From Coprococcus sp. (GTDB lineage Bacteria > Bacillota > Clostridia > Lachnospirales > Lachnospiraceae), in NCBI GenBank assembly GCA_022793995.1, contig JAAWDY010000017.1, positions 1 through 64,000 of the forward strand: DNA of 64,000 nt, written 5' to 3'. The notes beneath the pieces are model-generated. The model was given only the letters and a program-made list of their open reading frames with translations. It made no database searches and was not told the origin of the DNA. The translations under genes were made by a program, and so were the position numbers. Shown piece after piece: positions 26,385 to 35,162 of this stretch (position 1 is its first letter; every line of letters starts with the position of its first letter).

Positions 26385-26684
26385 ATGATCAAACACATTG
26401 TTCTATGGAAAATCAATAAGGACGGAACCCCCGAAGACCGCCAGAAAACACTAGAAGAATTCCATGCGAAGATGGAATATTTGAAAACCATTATCCCAGA
26501 AATCAAGGAGGCCCGGGTTGCCCTCAGCTACAACGGTGGAGACGCCTTCCATCTGTGCATCGATTCCGTTTTTGAAAGCGATGAAGCTCTCCAGGCCTAT
26601 ATCAACCATCCAGAGCACTTGAAGGTGCGCGCATGGCTCAACACCGTCGCCTACGACAAAACCGCTTTTGATTACGAAATGTAA
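26385..26684 (+). CDS. Dabb-family (stress-responsive A/B barrel) protein
   Basis: A 99-residue single-domain dimeric alpha-beta barrel protein: MIKHIVLWKI at the start, DAFHLCIDSVFESDEALQAY, and the conserved HPEHLKVR near residue 80. Family members include small enzymes and stress proteins with no single reaction. As first gene of an operon with a lactonase and a hydroxyacid-type dehydrogenase, it may act on an intermediate of the same sugar pathway. gaaagg precedes the start. Confidence 0.88.
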   Translation: MIKHIVLWKINKDGTPEDRQKTLEEFHAKMEYLKTIIPEIKEARVALSYNGGDAFHLCIDSVFESDEALQAYINHPEHLKVRAWLNTVAYDKTAFDYEM

Positions 26685-26695
26685 CTGGAGGAATG

Positions 26696-27805
26696 ATGGG
26701 AACAGAATATTTTTATATTGGAACTTATACACAGCCTATTTTATTCGGCACTGGTGATATTTTTCACGGAAAAGGGAAAGGGATTTACCTCCTGTCCCTG
26801 AATACCAAAACCGGCAGCATCAGCCTGGAGGGCGAGCCTGCGCCCGCGGATAACCCTTCGTATCTGTGCATCTCACCGGACGGGAACGATTTGTATGCGG
26901 TAAATGAGCTGAAGGAATTTGACGGACAAGCCTGTGGCGCTGTGTCAGCCTTTTCGATCAATCCCTCCACAAAATCTTTGACCTACCTGAATTCGCGCCC
27001 CACCGGGGGAATGGACCCGTGCCATGTTATTGTCAATCGCGCGCAGACTCACGTGTACGTATCGAATTTCATGAGCGGTAGTATCTGTGTATTCCCGATC
27101 GAAGACAATGGATATTTGGGGAACACAAGCCAGTTGATCCAGCATGAGGGAAGCAGCGTCATCAGCGCCCGGCAGAAGGGCCCCCACGCACATTCTCTTG
27201 CCTTCGACCGCACACAGGCGCACGCTTTTGTACCGGACCTGGGCATTGATAAGCTGATGGTCTATAAAACGGATTTCGCCAAAGGCACTCTTGCGCCCGC
27301 GGATACTCCGTTTTATCAGACATTTCCAGGAGCAGGACCAAGACACTGTGAATTTCATCCCAATTATCGGTTTTGTTATTTGATTAACGAAATCGCTTCC
27401 AGTGTCTCCTGCCTCTACTACGACGAAGGCGCCGCAAGCTTCACCCTGAAACAGACGATCGCTACAATACCTGGCGATTACAAAGGCAACAACATTTGTG
27501 CGGACCTGCATCTTACCCCGGACGGAAGATATCTGTACGCCTCGAACCGGGGACACAATACCCTCGCCGCTTTTTCTGTGAATCAGGACACCGGTGAGCT
27601 TACCTTACTGGATATCGTCCCCTGCGGCGGGGAAGTGCCCAGGAATTTCTGTATTAACAGCTCTGGCCGTTTCCTGTTAGCAGGCAATCAGGACACAGAC
27701 AATATCACTGTTTTCTCGATCTGCCAGGACACCGGAAGGCTTACAAAGATTTATGACCTGCCTGTTCCAAGCCCAGTTTGTATCCGGCAGTTTTTGAATC
27801 CTTAA
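26696..27805 (+). CDS. Lactonase family protein (7-bladed beta-propeller)
   Basis: About 369 residues of the YbhE/6-phosphogluconolactonase (Lactonase, PF10282) propeller type. Repeated blade signatures are visible: NPSYLCISPDGNDLYAVNE, DPCHVIVN, PRHCEFHPNYRFCYLINE, DLHLTPDGRYLYASNR and PRNFCINSSGRFLLAGNQ. It opens a sugar lactone in the cytoplasm. The ATG at 26696 is better spaced from ggagg than the one at 26693. It follows the Dabb gene by 11 bp. With two alcohol dehydrogenases nearby, an oxidise-then-hydrolyse pathway is plausible. Confidence 0.88.
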   Translation: MGTEYFYIGTYTQPILFGTGDIFHGKGKGIYLLSLNTKTGSISLEGEPAPADNPSYLCISPDGNDLYAVNELKEFDGQACGAVSAFSINPSTKSLTYLNSRPTGGMDPCHVIVNRAQTHVYVSNFMSGSICVFPIEDNGYLGNTSQLIQHEGSSVISARQKGPHAHSLAFDRTQAHAFVPDLGIDKLMVYKTDFAKGTLAPADTPFYQTFPGAGPRHCEFHPNYRFCYLINEIASSVSCLYYDEGAASFTLKQTIATIPGDYKGNNICADLHLTPDGRYLYASNRGHNTLAAFSVNQDTGELTLLDIVPCGGEVPRNFCINSSGRFLLAGNQDTDNITVFSICQDTGRLTKIYDLPVPSPVCIRQFLNP

Positions 27806-27874
27806 AAACTAAACCCCCGCGGCGGCCCCTGCATTCCCATCAGAATATCAAGGCCGCCAGAAAGGAACTTACCT

Positions 27875-28843
27875 ATGAGAAACACGGTTGTCGTTGTAGG
27901 AAGCGGCCTTATGGGAAGCGGCATCGCCTGCTGCTCTGCATTAGCCGGAAACCCTACTGTATTAATTGACCTAAACTATGATAACGCGGTAAAGGGGAAA
28001 GAAAATGCCGCGAAAAATATTGACGAGCTGGCTTTTAACGAGCTGTGCTCCGCCGAAGAGGCCGAAAAGGCAAAATCGCTTCTTGCCGCAGGCACGGATT
28101 ACTCGGATTACAAAGACTTGGCCTGCATGGTGATTGAAGCTATTTTTGAAAATCTGGAGGCAAAGCAAAATTTGTTCAAGGACATGGACCAGGTATTCCC
28201 CGCAGAGGTTCCGCTTTGCAGTAACACCTCCGGTCTGCGTATTACAGACATCAGCGCCTTGTGCTATGTCCACCCGGAGCGCACGGTGACGACGCATTTT
28301 TGGTTCCCCGGCCACCTCGTACCTCTGGTGGAGGTTGTTGTCGGCGACAGGACGGATCTTGATATCGCTGTTTCCGTGAAAAACACCCTGAACAACTGGG
28401 GAAAAGCCGCCGTGCTCGTAAAGCGGGACCTTCCCGGGCAACTGGCAAACCGGGTCCTACAGGCCGTAATCCGTGAAGCTGTCAACATCGTAGAAATCGG
28501 CCTTGCCGACCCTGAAGATATCGACACGGCCGTCAAAATGGGCATGGGTATCCGGCTTCCTGTATGGGGCCCCCTGGAGCACATCGAGGCGGCGGGTCTG
28601 GATTTGTGCCAAAACGTACAGCGCACCGTACTTCCCGAAATATCCGCCCGCACCGATCCCTCGCCCCTGTTTGCAGAGCTGGTAGATAACGGAGACCTGG
28701 GATATAAAACCGGCAAAGGGTTCTATGACTGGTCCATAAAGGATATGGATGCGCTGGCGAAAAACAGAAACGACTTTATCATATACGCAAGAAAATTCAT
28801 GAGCGAGCGCAAAATACTCGAAGCAAAGAACCCGCAGGAATAG
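27875..28843 (+). CDS. 3-hydroxyacyl-CoA dehydrogenase family protein
   Basis: A 322-residue NAD-dependent dehydrogenase. The Rossmann motif is VGSGLMGSGIACCSALAG; SNTSGLRIT and the His-containing ERTVTTHFWFPGHLVPLVEVV follow, and the C-terminal domain has GYKTGKGFYDW. The fold is that of 3-hydroxybutyryl-CoA dehydrogenase. Relatives include L-gulonate 3-dehydrogenase, which oxidises a sugar acid; with lactonase and uronate genes close by, a sugar-acid substrate is at least as likely as acyl-CoA. It is the last gene before a strong stem-loop. Confidence 0.85.
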   Translation: MRNTVVVVGSGLMGSGIACCSALAGNPTVLIDLNYDNAVKGKENAAKNIDELAFNELCSAEEAEKAKSLLAAGTDYSDYKDLACMVIEAIFENLEAKQNLFKDMDQVFPAEVPLCSNTSGLRITDISALCYVHPERTVTTHFWFPGHLVPLVEVVVGDRTDLDIAVSVKNTLNNWGKAAVLVKRDLPGQLANRVLQAVIREAVNIVEIGLADPEDIDTAVKMGMGIRLPVWGPLEHIEAAGLDLCQNVQRTVLPEISARTDPSPLFAELVDNGDLGYKTGKGFYDWSIKDMDALAKNRNDFIIYARKFMSERKILEAKNPQE

Positions 28844-28867
28844 CTTATTTCCGCAAAGCGTAGACCC

Positions 28868-28896
28868 AATGCCCCGTAGCACGCTACGGGGCATTT
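28868..28896 (+). terminator. Stem-loop terminator after the dehydrogenase
   Basis: aatgccccgtag pairs perfectly with ctacggggcatt around cacg. The U-tract is short. Confidence 0.6.
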
Positions 28897-28927
28897 AACT
28901 TGATGCGCATCGAGTCAGACGCAGTAT

Positions 28928-28938
28928 TTGTAGAATAA
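28928..28938. promoter_or_regulatory. Distal GntR-type operator, imperfect
   Basis: ttgtagaataa matches the operator at 29081 except for one base (ATAA for ACAA) and is also followed by att. It lies about 150 bp upstream and could support looping. Confidence 0.35.
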
Positions 28939-29041
28939 ATTAGAGATGCAAAAAATCATAATAATTGTGATATTTACATAAAAATATCCAGTATATATCC
29001 TTCTAAAATAACGAATATATCAAAAGTAGAGAGAAAACCCA

Positions 29042-29071
29042 TTGACAAGTATTTATAATGCGTGATATTCT
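29042..29071 (+). promoter_or_regulatory. Promoter of the alcohol dehydrogenase operon
   Basis: TTGACA (29042-29047), 18 bp, TATTCT (29066-29071), about 46 bp before the first gene. Confidence 0.55.
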
Positions 29072-29080
29072 GAAGGTAAC

Positions 29081-29091
29081 TTGTAGAACAA
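29081..29091. promoter_or_regulatory. FadR-type GntR operator at the alcohol dehydrogenase promoter
   Basis: ttgtagaacaa is a perfect TNGTNNNACNA palindrome, 10 bp downstream of the -10 box and identical to the mglB operator read on the other strand. Confidence 0.6.
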
Positions 29092-29117
29092 ATTATACGA
29101 ATCAGGAGGGCTGTGAA

Positions 29118-30212
29118 ATGAAATTTGATATTCCAGATACGATGAAGGCTGTTGTTTTAGAGGCATATGACAAGCTGAACATTGTTGAGATGCCGGTACC
29201 AAAGCCGGGTCCGGGAGAGGTTTTGTGCAGAATTAAAGCGGTAGCGATCTGTGGTTCTGATCCCAAAATGATTCATGGAGGGTATGCGTTTACCAACTGG
29301 CCGCCGTATTATCCTTTTGTGATGGGACATGAATGGGCCGGACAGGTTGTGGCTGTCGGCGAGGGCGTCGATGAATTTAAGGCCGGCGACCGGGTTGCCG
29401 GAGAAGCGCATCATGGATGCGGCCATTGTGAAAACTGCAAACGCGGACATTATACAGTATGTTTGAATTATGGAAGAGACGGGCATGACGGAGGCCTGGA
29501 TACAGGACACCGCCACTATGGTTTCTATTGGGAAGGCGCCAACGCAGAATACAATGTATACAAAACAGGATCGCTCTGTAAGATTCCGGATAATGTAAGC
29601 TATGATGTCGCTTCTATGTGCGATACAGCAGGCGTGGCTATGCACGGAGTCGAACTGGCAGGCGTAACTCCCGGCGGAACCTGTGTTGTGTTTGGCCCGG
29701 GACCGATCGGGTTATGTGCAATGCAGGAATGTAAGGCTCTCGGCGCCGGCCGTGTGATCATGATCGGTCGCGGGGCAAAGCTGGAGAAAGCAAAAGAGCT
29801 GGGTGCTGATATTTGCATTGATTTTGAAAAAGAAGATCCTGTGAAACGTGTTCTGGAGCTGACCGGTGGAATCGGCGCGGACGAGGTCATGGAGTGCTCA
29901 GGAGCAAATGATTCTCCTTATAAAGCGTGCCAGATGGCCCGCAAAACAGGTAAAATTGCACTGATCGCAAATTACCATGATCCAGCAGACTTAAAAATTC
30001 CTATGAATACAGTTGTATTTAATGAGCTGAAACTGTTAGGGGCGAAGGCGAATCCGGATGTTTCTAAGAAGGTACTGAATTTCTTCTCCACAGGCGCAAT
30101 TAACGGGGAAGCGCTTATCAGCCACCGGTTCCCTCTGGAGGAATACGAGAAAGCAGTCGATATCTTTGAGCATAAAAAAGAAGGCTCTATTAAGGTTGTT
30201 ATCAATCCATAA
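29118..30212 (+). CDS. Zinc-dependent medium-chain alcohol (polyol) dehydrogenase
   Basis: A 364-residue MDR dehydrogenase. The catalytic zinc ligands are in CGSDP and GHEWAGQV; the structural zinc site is CGHCENCKRGHYTVC, complete with four cysteines. The nucleotide fold is VFGPGPIGLCAM. The extended GRDGHDGGLDTGHRHYGFYWEGANAEY segment recalls threitol/erythritol dehydrogenases, so a polyol is the likely substrate, not a simple alcohol. Start at 29118 after aggagggctgtga. It is first of a three-gene operon behind a GntR-type operator. Confidence 0.9.
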   Translation: MKFDIPDTMKAVVLEAYDKLNIVEMPVPKPGPGEVLCRIKAVAICGSDPKMIHGGYAFTNWPPYYPFVMGHEWAGQVVAVGEGVDEFKAGDRVAGEAHHGCGHCENCKRGHYTVCLNYGRDGHDGGLDTGHRHYGFYWEGANAEYNVYKTGSLCKIPDNVSYDVASMCDTAGVAMHGVELAGVTPGGTCVVFGPGPIGLCAMQECKALGAGRVIMIGRGAKLEKAKELGADICIDFEKEDPVKRVLELTGGIGADEVMECSGANDSPYKACQMARKTGKIALIANYHDPADLKIPMNTVVFNELKLLGAKANPDVSKKVLNFFSTGAINGEALISHRFPLEEYEKAVDIFEHKKEGSIKVVINP

Positions 30213-30239
30213 GAAGAACATACGGCGGAGGCGCGGATA

Positions 30240-31286
30240 ATGAAGAAAATGATGAAGGCAGCGGTACTCAAAGAATTTAGAAAACCGTTGTCATTGGAAG
30301 AAATACCGATACCGGAACCTGGTCCGGGCGAGGTGCTTGTAAAAGTGGTCGGAAGCGGGCTTTGTGCTACTGATTTACATATTCGGGACGGAAGAATCCC
30401 CACAGTGAAGGTGCCGTATGTGCCGGGACATGAAATGGCCGGAATTATAGAACAGCTTGGAGAGGGTGTGACGGCGCATGATGTGGGCGAACATGTCGTA
30501 GTAGGGATTGATGTTGTGTGCGGCGAGTGTGATCTGTGTAAGGCTGGCAAATCCCATCTCTGCAGAAACCGTGTCCGTATTGGTTTCGAGCGGGACGGCT
30601 CGCACGAAGAGTACTGCGTCGTACCGGAAGAGACGTTGTTCCCCATCCGGGACGATATTCCTCTGGACGAGGCCTGTATTATTCCCGATGCAGTCAGCTG
30701 CATGTACCACGCCATAAAAGATCAGGGACAGGTGAAAAAGGGCGACAAAATTTTGATTTACGGCGCAGGGGCTTTGGGAATCCAGGGCGTCCAGGCCGCC
30801 AAATACCTGGGAGCCGAGGTTTATGTGAGCGGACGCACTCAGGCCAAGCTGGATGCCTCTAAAGAATTCGGAGCGGATACGGTCATTAATACAAAGCAGC
30901 AAGATTTACATGAGGAAATTATGAAGCTGACAGAAGGTCTTGGCTGTGATGTGATTTTTGACCTGGTAGGCCTGAACGATTCAATCGACAAGCTGTTCCG
31001 TATGCTTAAGCCGTCCGGAAAGCTTGTGGAAATCGGATATATGGATACAAATTTTACAGTGAACTATCAGGAGACTGTGGTGAAGGAAAAGGAAATTATC
31101 GGTGTCCGGGGCTGCACGAGGGAAAATCTGGAAGAATGCATTAAGTTGGTAGAGCAAGGCGTCCTGAAGCCTTATATTTACAAAAAGTATCCCTTGGAGA
31201 AAATAAATGAAGCGCTGGAAGGGCTGGAAAAGTTCCAAAGCGTAGGACGTTCTGTGATTTCTTACGCGCTGCCGGAGGGCGAGTAG
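30240..31286 (+). CDS. Zinc-dependent medium-chain alcohol dehydrogenase
   Basis: A 348-residue MDR protein. The catalytic zinc region is GLCATDLHIRDG and GHEMAGII; the four-cysteine structural zinc lobe is CGECDLCKAGKSHLC; the NAD(P) fold is YGAGALGIQGVQ. It is distinct from its upstream neighbour (27 bp away), so the operon has two oxidation steps or two substrates. It ends 2 bp before the isomerase gene. Exact substrate unknown; sorbitol- or alcohol-type activity is possible. Confidence 0.9.
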   Translation: MKKMMKAAVLKEFRKPLSLEEIPIPEPGPGEVLVKVVGSGLCATDLHIRDGRIPTVKVPYVPGHEMAGIIEQLGEGVTAHDVGEHVVVGIDVVCGECDLCKAGKSHLCRNRVRIGFERDGSHEEYCVVPEETLFPIRDDIPLDEACIIPDAVSCMYHAIKDQGQVKKGDKILIYGAGALGIQGVQAAKYLGAEVYVSGRTQAKLDASKEFGADTVINTKQQDLHEEIMKLTEGLGCDVIFDLVGLNDSIDKLFRMLKPSGKLVEIGYMDTNFTVNYQETVVKEKEIIGVRGCTRENLEECIKLVEQGVLKPYIYKKYPLEKINEALEGLEKFQSVGRSVISYALPEGE

Positions 31287-31288
31287 AT

Positions 31289-32128
31289 ATGTGGAAGCCA
31301 AAGATCGCTGCCCCTACGTTTTTATTTCGTGACAAGCTGGAAAAAGAGATGCCAAAGATCCTGGAGCAATATGCACAGATCGGCTTTGACGGTGTGGAAT
31401 TTGTGGGATTTGGCGGATGGGATAAAAAGGAAATTAAAAAGATGCTCCTGGAATATTCCCTGACGCCTGCCGGTAATAATCTGTCTCTCTATGACATTAT
31501 GGACAATTTGAAGGATGTAGTGGCCGTTCATGAAGAGTTGGGGTTTTACAGCCTGACGGCTGGAAGCCTGCGAAAAGAACATCTTCCGGGAGGCGAGTAT
31601 TTTGGAGAGACAGTCGAGTGGTTCACAAAACTCGGGAAAGAATGCAGCGCCCATGGCCTTAAGCTTCTCTATCATAACCATGATTTTGAACTAAGAGAAA
31701 AAATAAACGGGAAGACGCACCTGGATATCCTTATGGACTCTATTCCCACAGAGTTCCTGCTTCTGCAGCCGGATTTGGGCTGGATGCAGATTGGGGGAGC
31801 CGATCCTGTTTCGTATCTGCAGAGATATCAAAACAGATGCCCGTTTGTGCATGTGAAGGATTTTTTTGCAACAGATATGGAGAAAATCGGCAATCCTTTT
31901 GACCTGGAAGGGAAAAGAGGAGGGGCCGAGAGAGGATTCTTTGAATTCCGGCCCACCGGTTACGGTATTTCAAATATCGCATCTCAGCTTCCTTATATAA
32001 AAGCATGCAATCCCGAATGGCTGGTGACGTGCCAGGATACAGGATATGAACGCAATAGCTTTGAAGATTTAAGGTTGGGACTTGAATATGTGAAGAAACT
32101 TTGCCAATTAGGGACGGAGCATTTTTAG
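31289..32128 (+). CDS. Sugar phosphate isomerase/epimerase (TIM barrel)
   Basis: A 279-residue xylose-isomerase-like TIM-barrel protein (AP_endonuc_2 family). Metal-ligand regions are visible: LLYHNHDFEL around residue 130, LLQPDLGWMQIGGADP, HVKDFF and a late WLVTCQDTG. Enzymes of this group interconvert keto and aldo sugars or epimerise them. It is last in the operon with the two dehydrogenases, so it probably acts on their ketose product. Confidence 0.88.
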   Translation: MWKPKIAAPTFLFRDKLEKEMPKILEQYAQIGFDGVEFVGFGGWDKKEIKKMLLEYSLTPAGNNLSLYDIMDNLKDVVAVHEELGFYSLTAGSLRKEHLPGGEYFGETVEWFTKLGKECSAHGLKLLYHNHDFELREKINGKTHLDILMDSIPTEFLLLQPDLGWMQIGGADPVSYLQRYQNRCPFVHVKDFFATDMEKIGNPFDLEGKRGGAERGFFEFRPTGYGISNIASQLPYIKACNPEWLVTCQDTGYERNSFEDLRLGLEYVKKLCQLGTEHF

Positions 32129-32151
32129 CCAGGTCCCCTAATCGAGTAGGA

Positions 32152-32174
32152 GGTAGGTGATTCGTTCACCTACC
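32152..32174. terminator. Stem-loop after the isomerase gene
   Basis: ggtaggtga pairs with tcacctacc around five bases. No U-tract; it lies between converging genes. Confidence 0.4.
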
Positions 32175-32232
32175 CACCGCTCGCGCCAGTTTAGAATAAC
32201 CCAAAAATACTGCGACATTCCGCCTTTCACAA

Positions 32233-32889
32233 TTATTCTTCCAGCATCAGCAAGTAACCGTCCAGCCTTGCATTCACATAACCCGCAAACATCTTTTCCA
32301 TTGCACCAAGATTATGCTTTGCGTGATATTCATCAAATGCATTATAATACGAAATCCGGTCTGCAAACTTAATGTCAATTGGCGGATATCCTGCTTTCAT
32401 CAATTCCAAATTTACAAGCAGCCTCCCTGTTCTGCCATTCCCGTCTATAAAAGGATGAATCCCCTCGAACTCAATATGAAACCGTACAAGCCGGGGAATA
32501 ATATGCTCCGTACTATTCCTATAAGTCTCCAACAACTGTTCCATTTTAGACTGAATTAAATAGGGCTGTACCGGTTCATGTTTCGCACCCATAATCCTGA
32601 CGGGAACTCTTCTGTAAATTCCCCGGTCCTCCCGTTTATCCGCTAATACAAGATAATGTATCTGCCTGATAATACTCTCCGATAAAGGAACCCGATCTTT
32701 TACCAAGTCCTGCACAAAATCAAACGCCTCTTTATGCCCGACTGCTTCCATATGGTCTTTTAACGGCTTCCTATTAATCGTCAGGCCACGCAAAACCATA
32801 TCCGTCTCACGAAGGGTTAAAGTGTTTCCCTCAATTGCATTGGAATTATAAGTATACTCAATAATAAATTCCTCGGTCAAACGTTCCAA
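32233..32889 (-). CDS. Fic-domain AMP transferase, start codon probably lost
   Basis: A 218-residue Fic protein. The active loop HPFIDGNGRTGR with catalytic histidine is intact. An N-terminal inhibitory motif, NSNAIEGN (S/TxxxE(G/N) type), marks the class in which an own helix blocks ATP. Only a TTG start (32889) is available, but the frame stays open upstream and reads LDTRRPLTEGELERL, which looks like genuine Fic N-terminus. That stretch overlaps the end of the broken beta-helix gene, so the original start was probably deleted at the join. Targets are unknown. Confidence 0.8.
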   Translation of the reverse strand: MERLTEEFIIEYTYNSNAIEGNTLTLRETDMVLRGLTINRKPLKDHMEAVGHKEAFDFVQDLVKDRVPLSESIIRQIHYLVLADKREDRGIYRRVPVRIMGAKHEPVQPYLIQSKMEQLLETYRNSTEHIIPRLVRFHIEFEGIHPFIDGNGRTGRLLVNLELMKAGYPPIDIKFADRISYYNAFDEYHAKHNLGAMEKMFAGYVNARLDGYLLMLEE

Positions 32890-32900
32890 TTCCCCCTCAG

Positions 32901-33984
32901 TCAGAGGGCGTCTGGTATCCAGTCGGTGCCCTTTCCGTCTTTACTTCGATAAAATACATTATTATAAAGCTGGAAATATCCGCTTCCCATAGAATAATGA
33001 ACATAACTTCTTCCGCAGTCCTGCACCAAATTATAGCGGAACACGTCGGAATTGAACGCTACGCCGCAGAGGAGGAAGCCCTCGCCGCAGTTATGTACAT
33101 AGTTATACTGGATCAATGCGTTCGTCACACGCCAGTCAGGGTCGATGGCATTGTCGTCCGCTCCGTGGGCCTTTTTCACAACGTCCGATATTTCATTGTA
33201 CTGTACAGCGATATTATCGGCAAAATACAGCTCGATTCCGCAGGTTCCAATATGCTCCAGCACATTTCTCTGGATCAGTGAATCCTTACTGCTCGTCAGA
33301 TAGATCCCGTTGCACGCATATGCGGAAGCCTTCTACCGTATTTGAAATGTCAAATTCCTCGATATCCTAATACTGTTTGATTACAGAAGAACACCGCGTC
33401 ATTCATCTTACCGTTTGCCGCGATCTTCGGGTAATCGCCTGTTCCGTAGCTGCCAAGCGTGATCTTCGCCGAAGCGCCCCCGCTTCCCTGCGGCTGTAAG
33501 GTCTGGTTCTCCCAGGTTCCGCCTCTTTGGAAGAGAATACGGTCGCCCGGAATAAAGTGTTCCTGGTTCACCCGGTCTATGGACTTCCATGCGGCAGCCT
33601 CAGACTGTCCATCCGCCGCGTCGTTCCCGCTATTGCTTACATAGAACACAGCGCTCTGGGTACGTTCCTTCATGCGACTTTTATTCCGACCAGTCTCCCT
33701 CTGTCAGCAGCGTATAGGCTACCGTTCCCTTGCCGTCCGCTAAATAAGGGACGCTGAACTGATCCGCATGCGCCTGCGGCGATCGTCCATCCGTTCAAAG
33801 CATTTAGATCACTCATCGTACTAAAACCAATCGCAGCGATCTCTTTTATTTCTGTCTGCACCGCCTTGGAGTCTTTCGCTCCTTCTGCCGCCATCACCGG
33901 GCAACATGTTGTGACCGCCAGACCAAGTGCAAACAACATGGACCAAAACCGCTTGCTTCGCTGCCGCCATTTCCTTCGTTCCAT
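32901..33984 (-). pseudogene. Secreted right-handed beta-helix protein, multiply frameshifted
   Basis: Pieces of one secreted protein lie in at least three phases. From 33984: a signal peptide (MERRKWRQRSK, hydrophobic core, cleavage near MAAEG), then NALNGWTIA. A shift near 33780 continues as HADQFSVPYLADGKGTVAY to a stop near 33684. A piece from 33673 (AVFYVSNSGNDAADGQSEAA, GDRILFQRGGTWENQ) follows, and finally one to 32901 with NEISDVVKKAHG, NALIQYNYVHNC and GSGYFQLYNNVFY, typical beta-helix coils. Its end is cut by the Fic gene. It was probably a polysaccharide lyase-like or adhesive surface protein. Confidence 0.75.
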
Positions 33985-34026
33985 TCCTTTACTCCTTCCC
34001 TCCAGCCATCCGACTGTAATATAAGA

Positions 34027-34082
34027 TTTCCCAACTGTACGGAGGGCTGCTATGATTCGCGGTTTCCATCGCACAGTTGAAA
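34027..34082 (-). repeat. Dispersed ~60-bp intergenic repeat, copy C
   Basis: Read on the minus strand it has ttcaactgtgcgatgg, aatcatagcagccctcc and a trailing ttgggaaat, a diverged match to copies A and B. It lies just upstream of the broken beta-helix gene, in reverse orientation to copies A and B. Confidence 0.65.
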
Positions 34083-34177
34083 GATTTTTATACTTATATT
34101 TTAAGGTCTGTACCTTGTGAAAACGATGTAAAAACTCGGGAAACAACGTGTAAATTTCCGACATTTCAGACAAATCG

Positions 34178-35131
34178 TCAATTTTTTTTCAAATACAATT
34201 CAAATAGAACGATGCTGCGTATCTCCCCCTCTTTGTCCTTCTCCTCCTCCATCCTTGCCGCAAGCCTACCACCCATCGCTTCCGCAAGCGACCGCGCGAT
34301 GGTAAGGCCCAGGCCTGTCCCACTTTGCCCCCGGGAGATATCCTGCATGTAAAATCGGTCAAATAAATACGGCATATCCGCGTCCGTCAATATATCTGTA
34401 TCATTGATGAACCAGATCCGAGTCTCCTCTTCCTTCTCTTCCATTTCAATGCGAAACATCGTGTCCGCGTATCTTCCTGCATTCTGAAATAAATTCTGAA
34501 AGATTCTTTCCAAAGCCTGCTCCTCCCCGGATATCCAGACCGGGTGATGCGGGATATCGATCTCCACCTCCAGATGTGCCTGCTCCAATAATTGGTAATT
34601 TCCCATAAGAGATTCCCGCAAGATCCGTGACACATCGATTTTTTCCAAATGTGTCACATGGTCTTTTGCCTGAATGCGGGAATAATCATAGAACTGCGCC
34701 ACAAGCTTTTTCATCGCCTGTGCTTTTCGTTCCACGATTTCTATGGTGTCGGACAATTCCTCATTGTTCACGGCCTGCCTGCCGTCCTCTTTCCGGCAAA
34801 GCTTCAGGTAACCCAGGATCACAGTCAGCGGGGTGCGCAGATCGTGACTCACATCCTCGATCTGCCTTTGAAATTCTTTTTCCCGTTTCTCATAGCGCCC
34901 TCGCTCCCTTTGAATCTCTTCCAAAACAGCGTTGAGGGCGCATAAAAGCTTTTTCGAATGCGGATCCGGAAGCGGCAGATGGACCATCTGGTTCTGGGTA
35001 AGGTCCTGGCGTATCATTTCCATTTCCCCTCGTATTTTTTTCATCGCATAGATGAGGGAAAAATAGCGAAAGGCAAAATAACCTCCCGCTATGATTGGCA
35101 GTATGATCCAAAATCGCATGTCGTGCAGCAT
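34178..35131 (-). CDS. Sensor histidine kinase of a resistance-type ABC cluster
   Basis: A 317-residue kinase with one short N-terminal membrane segment (WIILPIIAGGYFAFRYFSL) and almost no extracellular part. The H-box is DVSHDLRTPLTVILGYL, the N-box IFQNLFQNAGRYA, and the G-box SGTGLGLTIARSLAEAMGG. Such small kinases read the state of their ABC transporter or membrane. It is last in the order regulator-ATPase-permease-kinase, 31 bp after the permease. Good ribosome site aggag. Confidence 0.9.
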   Translation of the reverse strand: MLHDMRFWIILPIIAGGYFAFRYFSLIYAMKKIRGEMEMIRQDLTQNQMVHLPLPDPHSKKLLCALNAVLEEIQRERGRYEKREKEFQRQIEDVSHDLRTPLTVILGYLKLCRKEDGRQAVNNEELSDTIEIVERKAQAMKKLVAQFYDYSRIQAKDHVTHLEKIDVSRILRESLMGNYQLLEQAHLEVEIDIPHHPVWISGEEQALERIFQNLFQNAGRYADTMFRIEMEEKEEETRIWFINDTDILTDADMPYLFDRFYMQDISRGQSGTGLGLTIARSLAEAMGGRLAARMEEEKDKEGEIRSIVLFELYLKKN

Positions 35132-35162
35132 ATTCTTTTTCTCCTAATCGTGATTCCATTTT

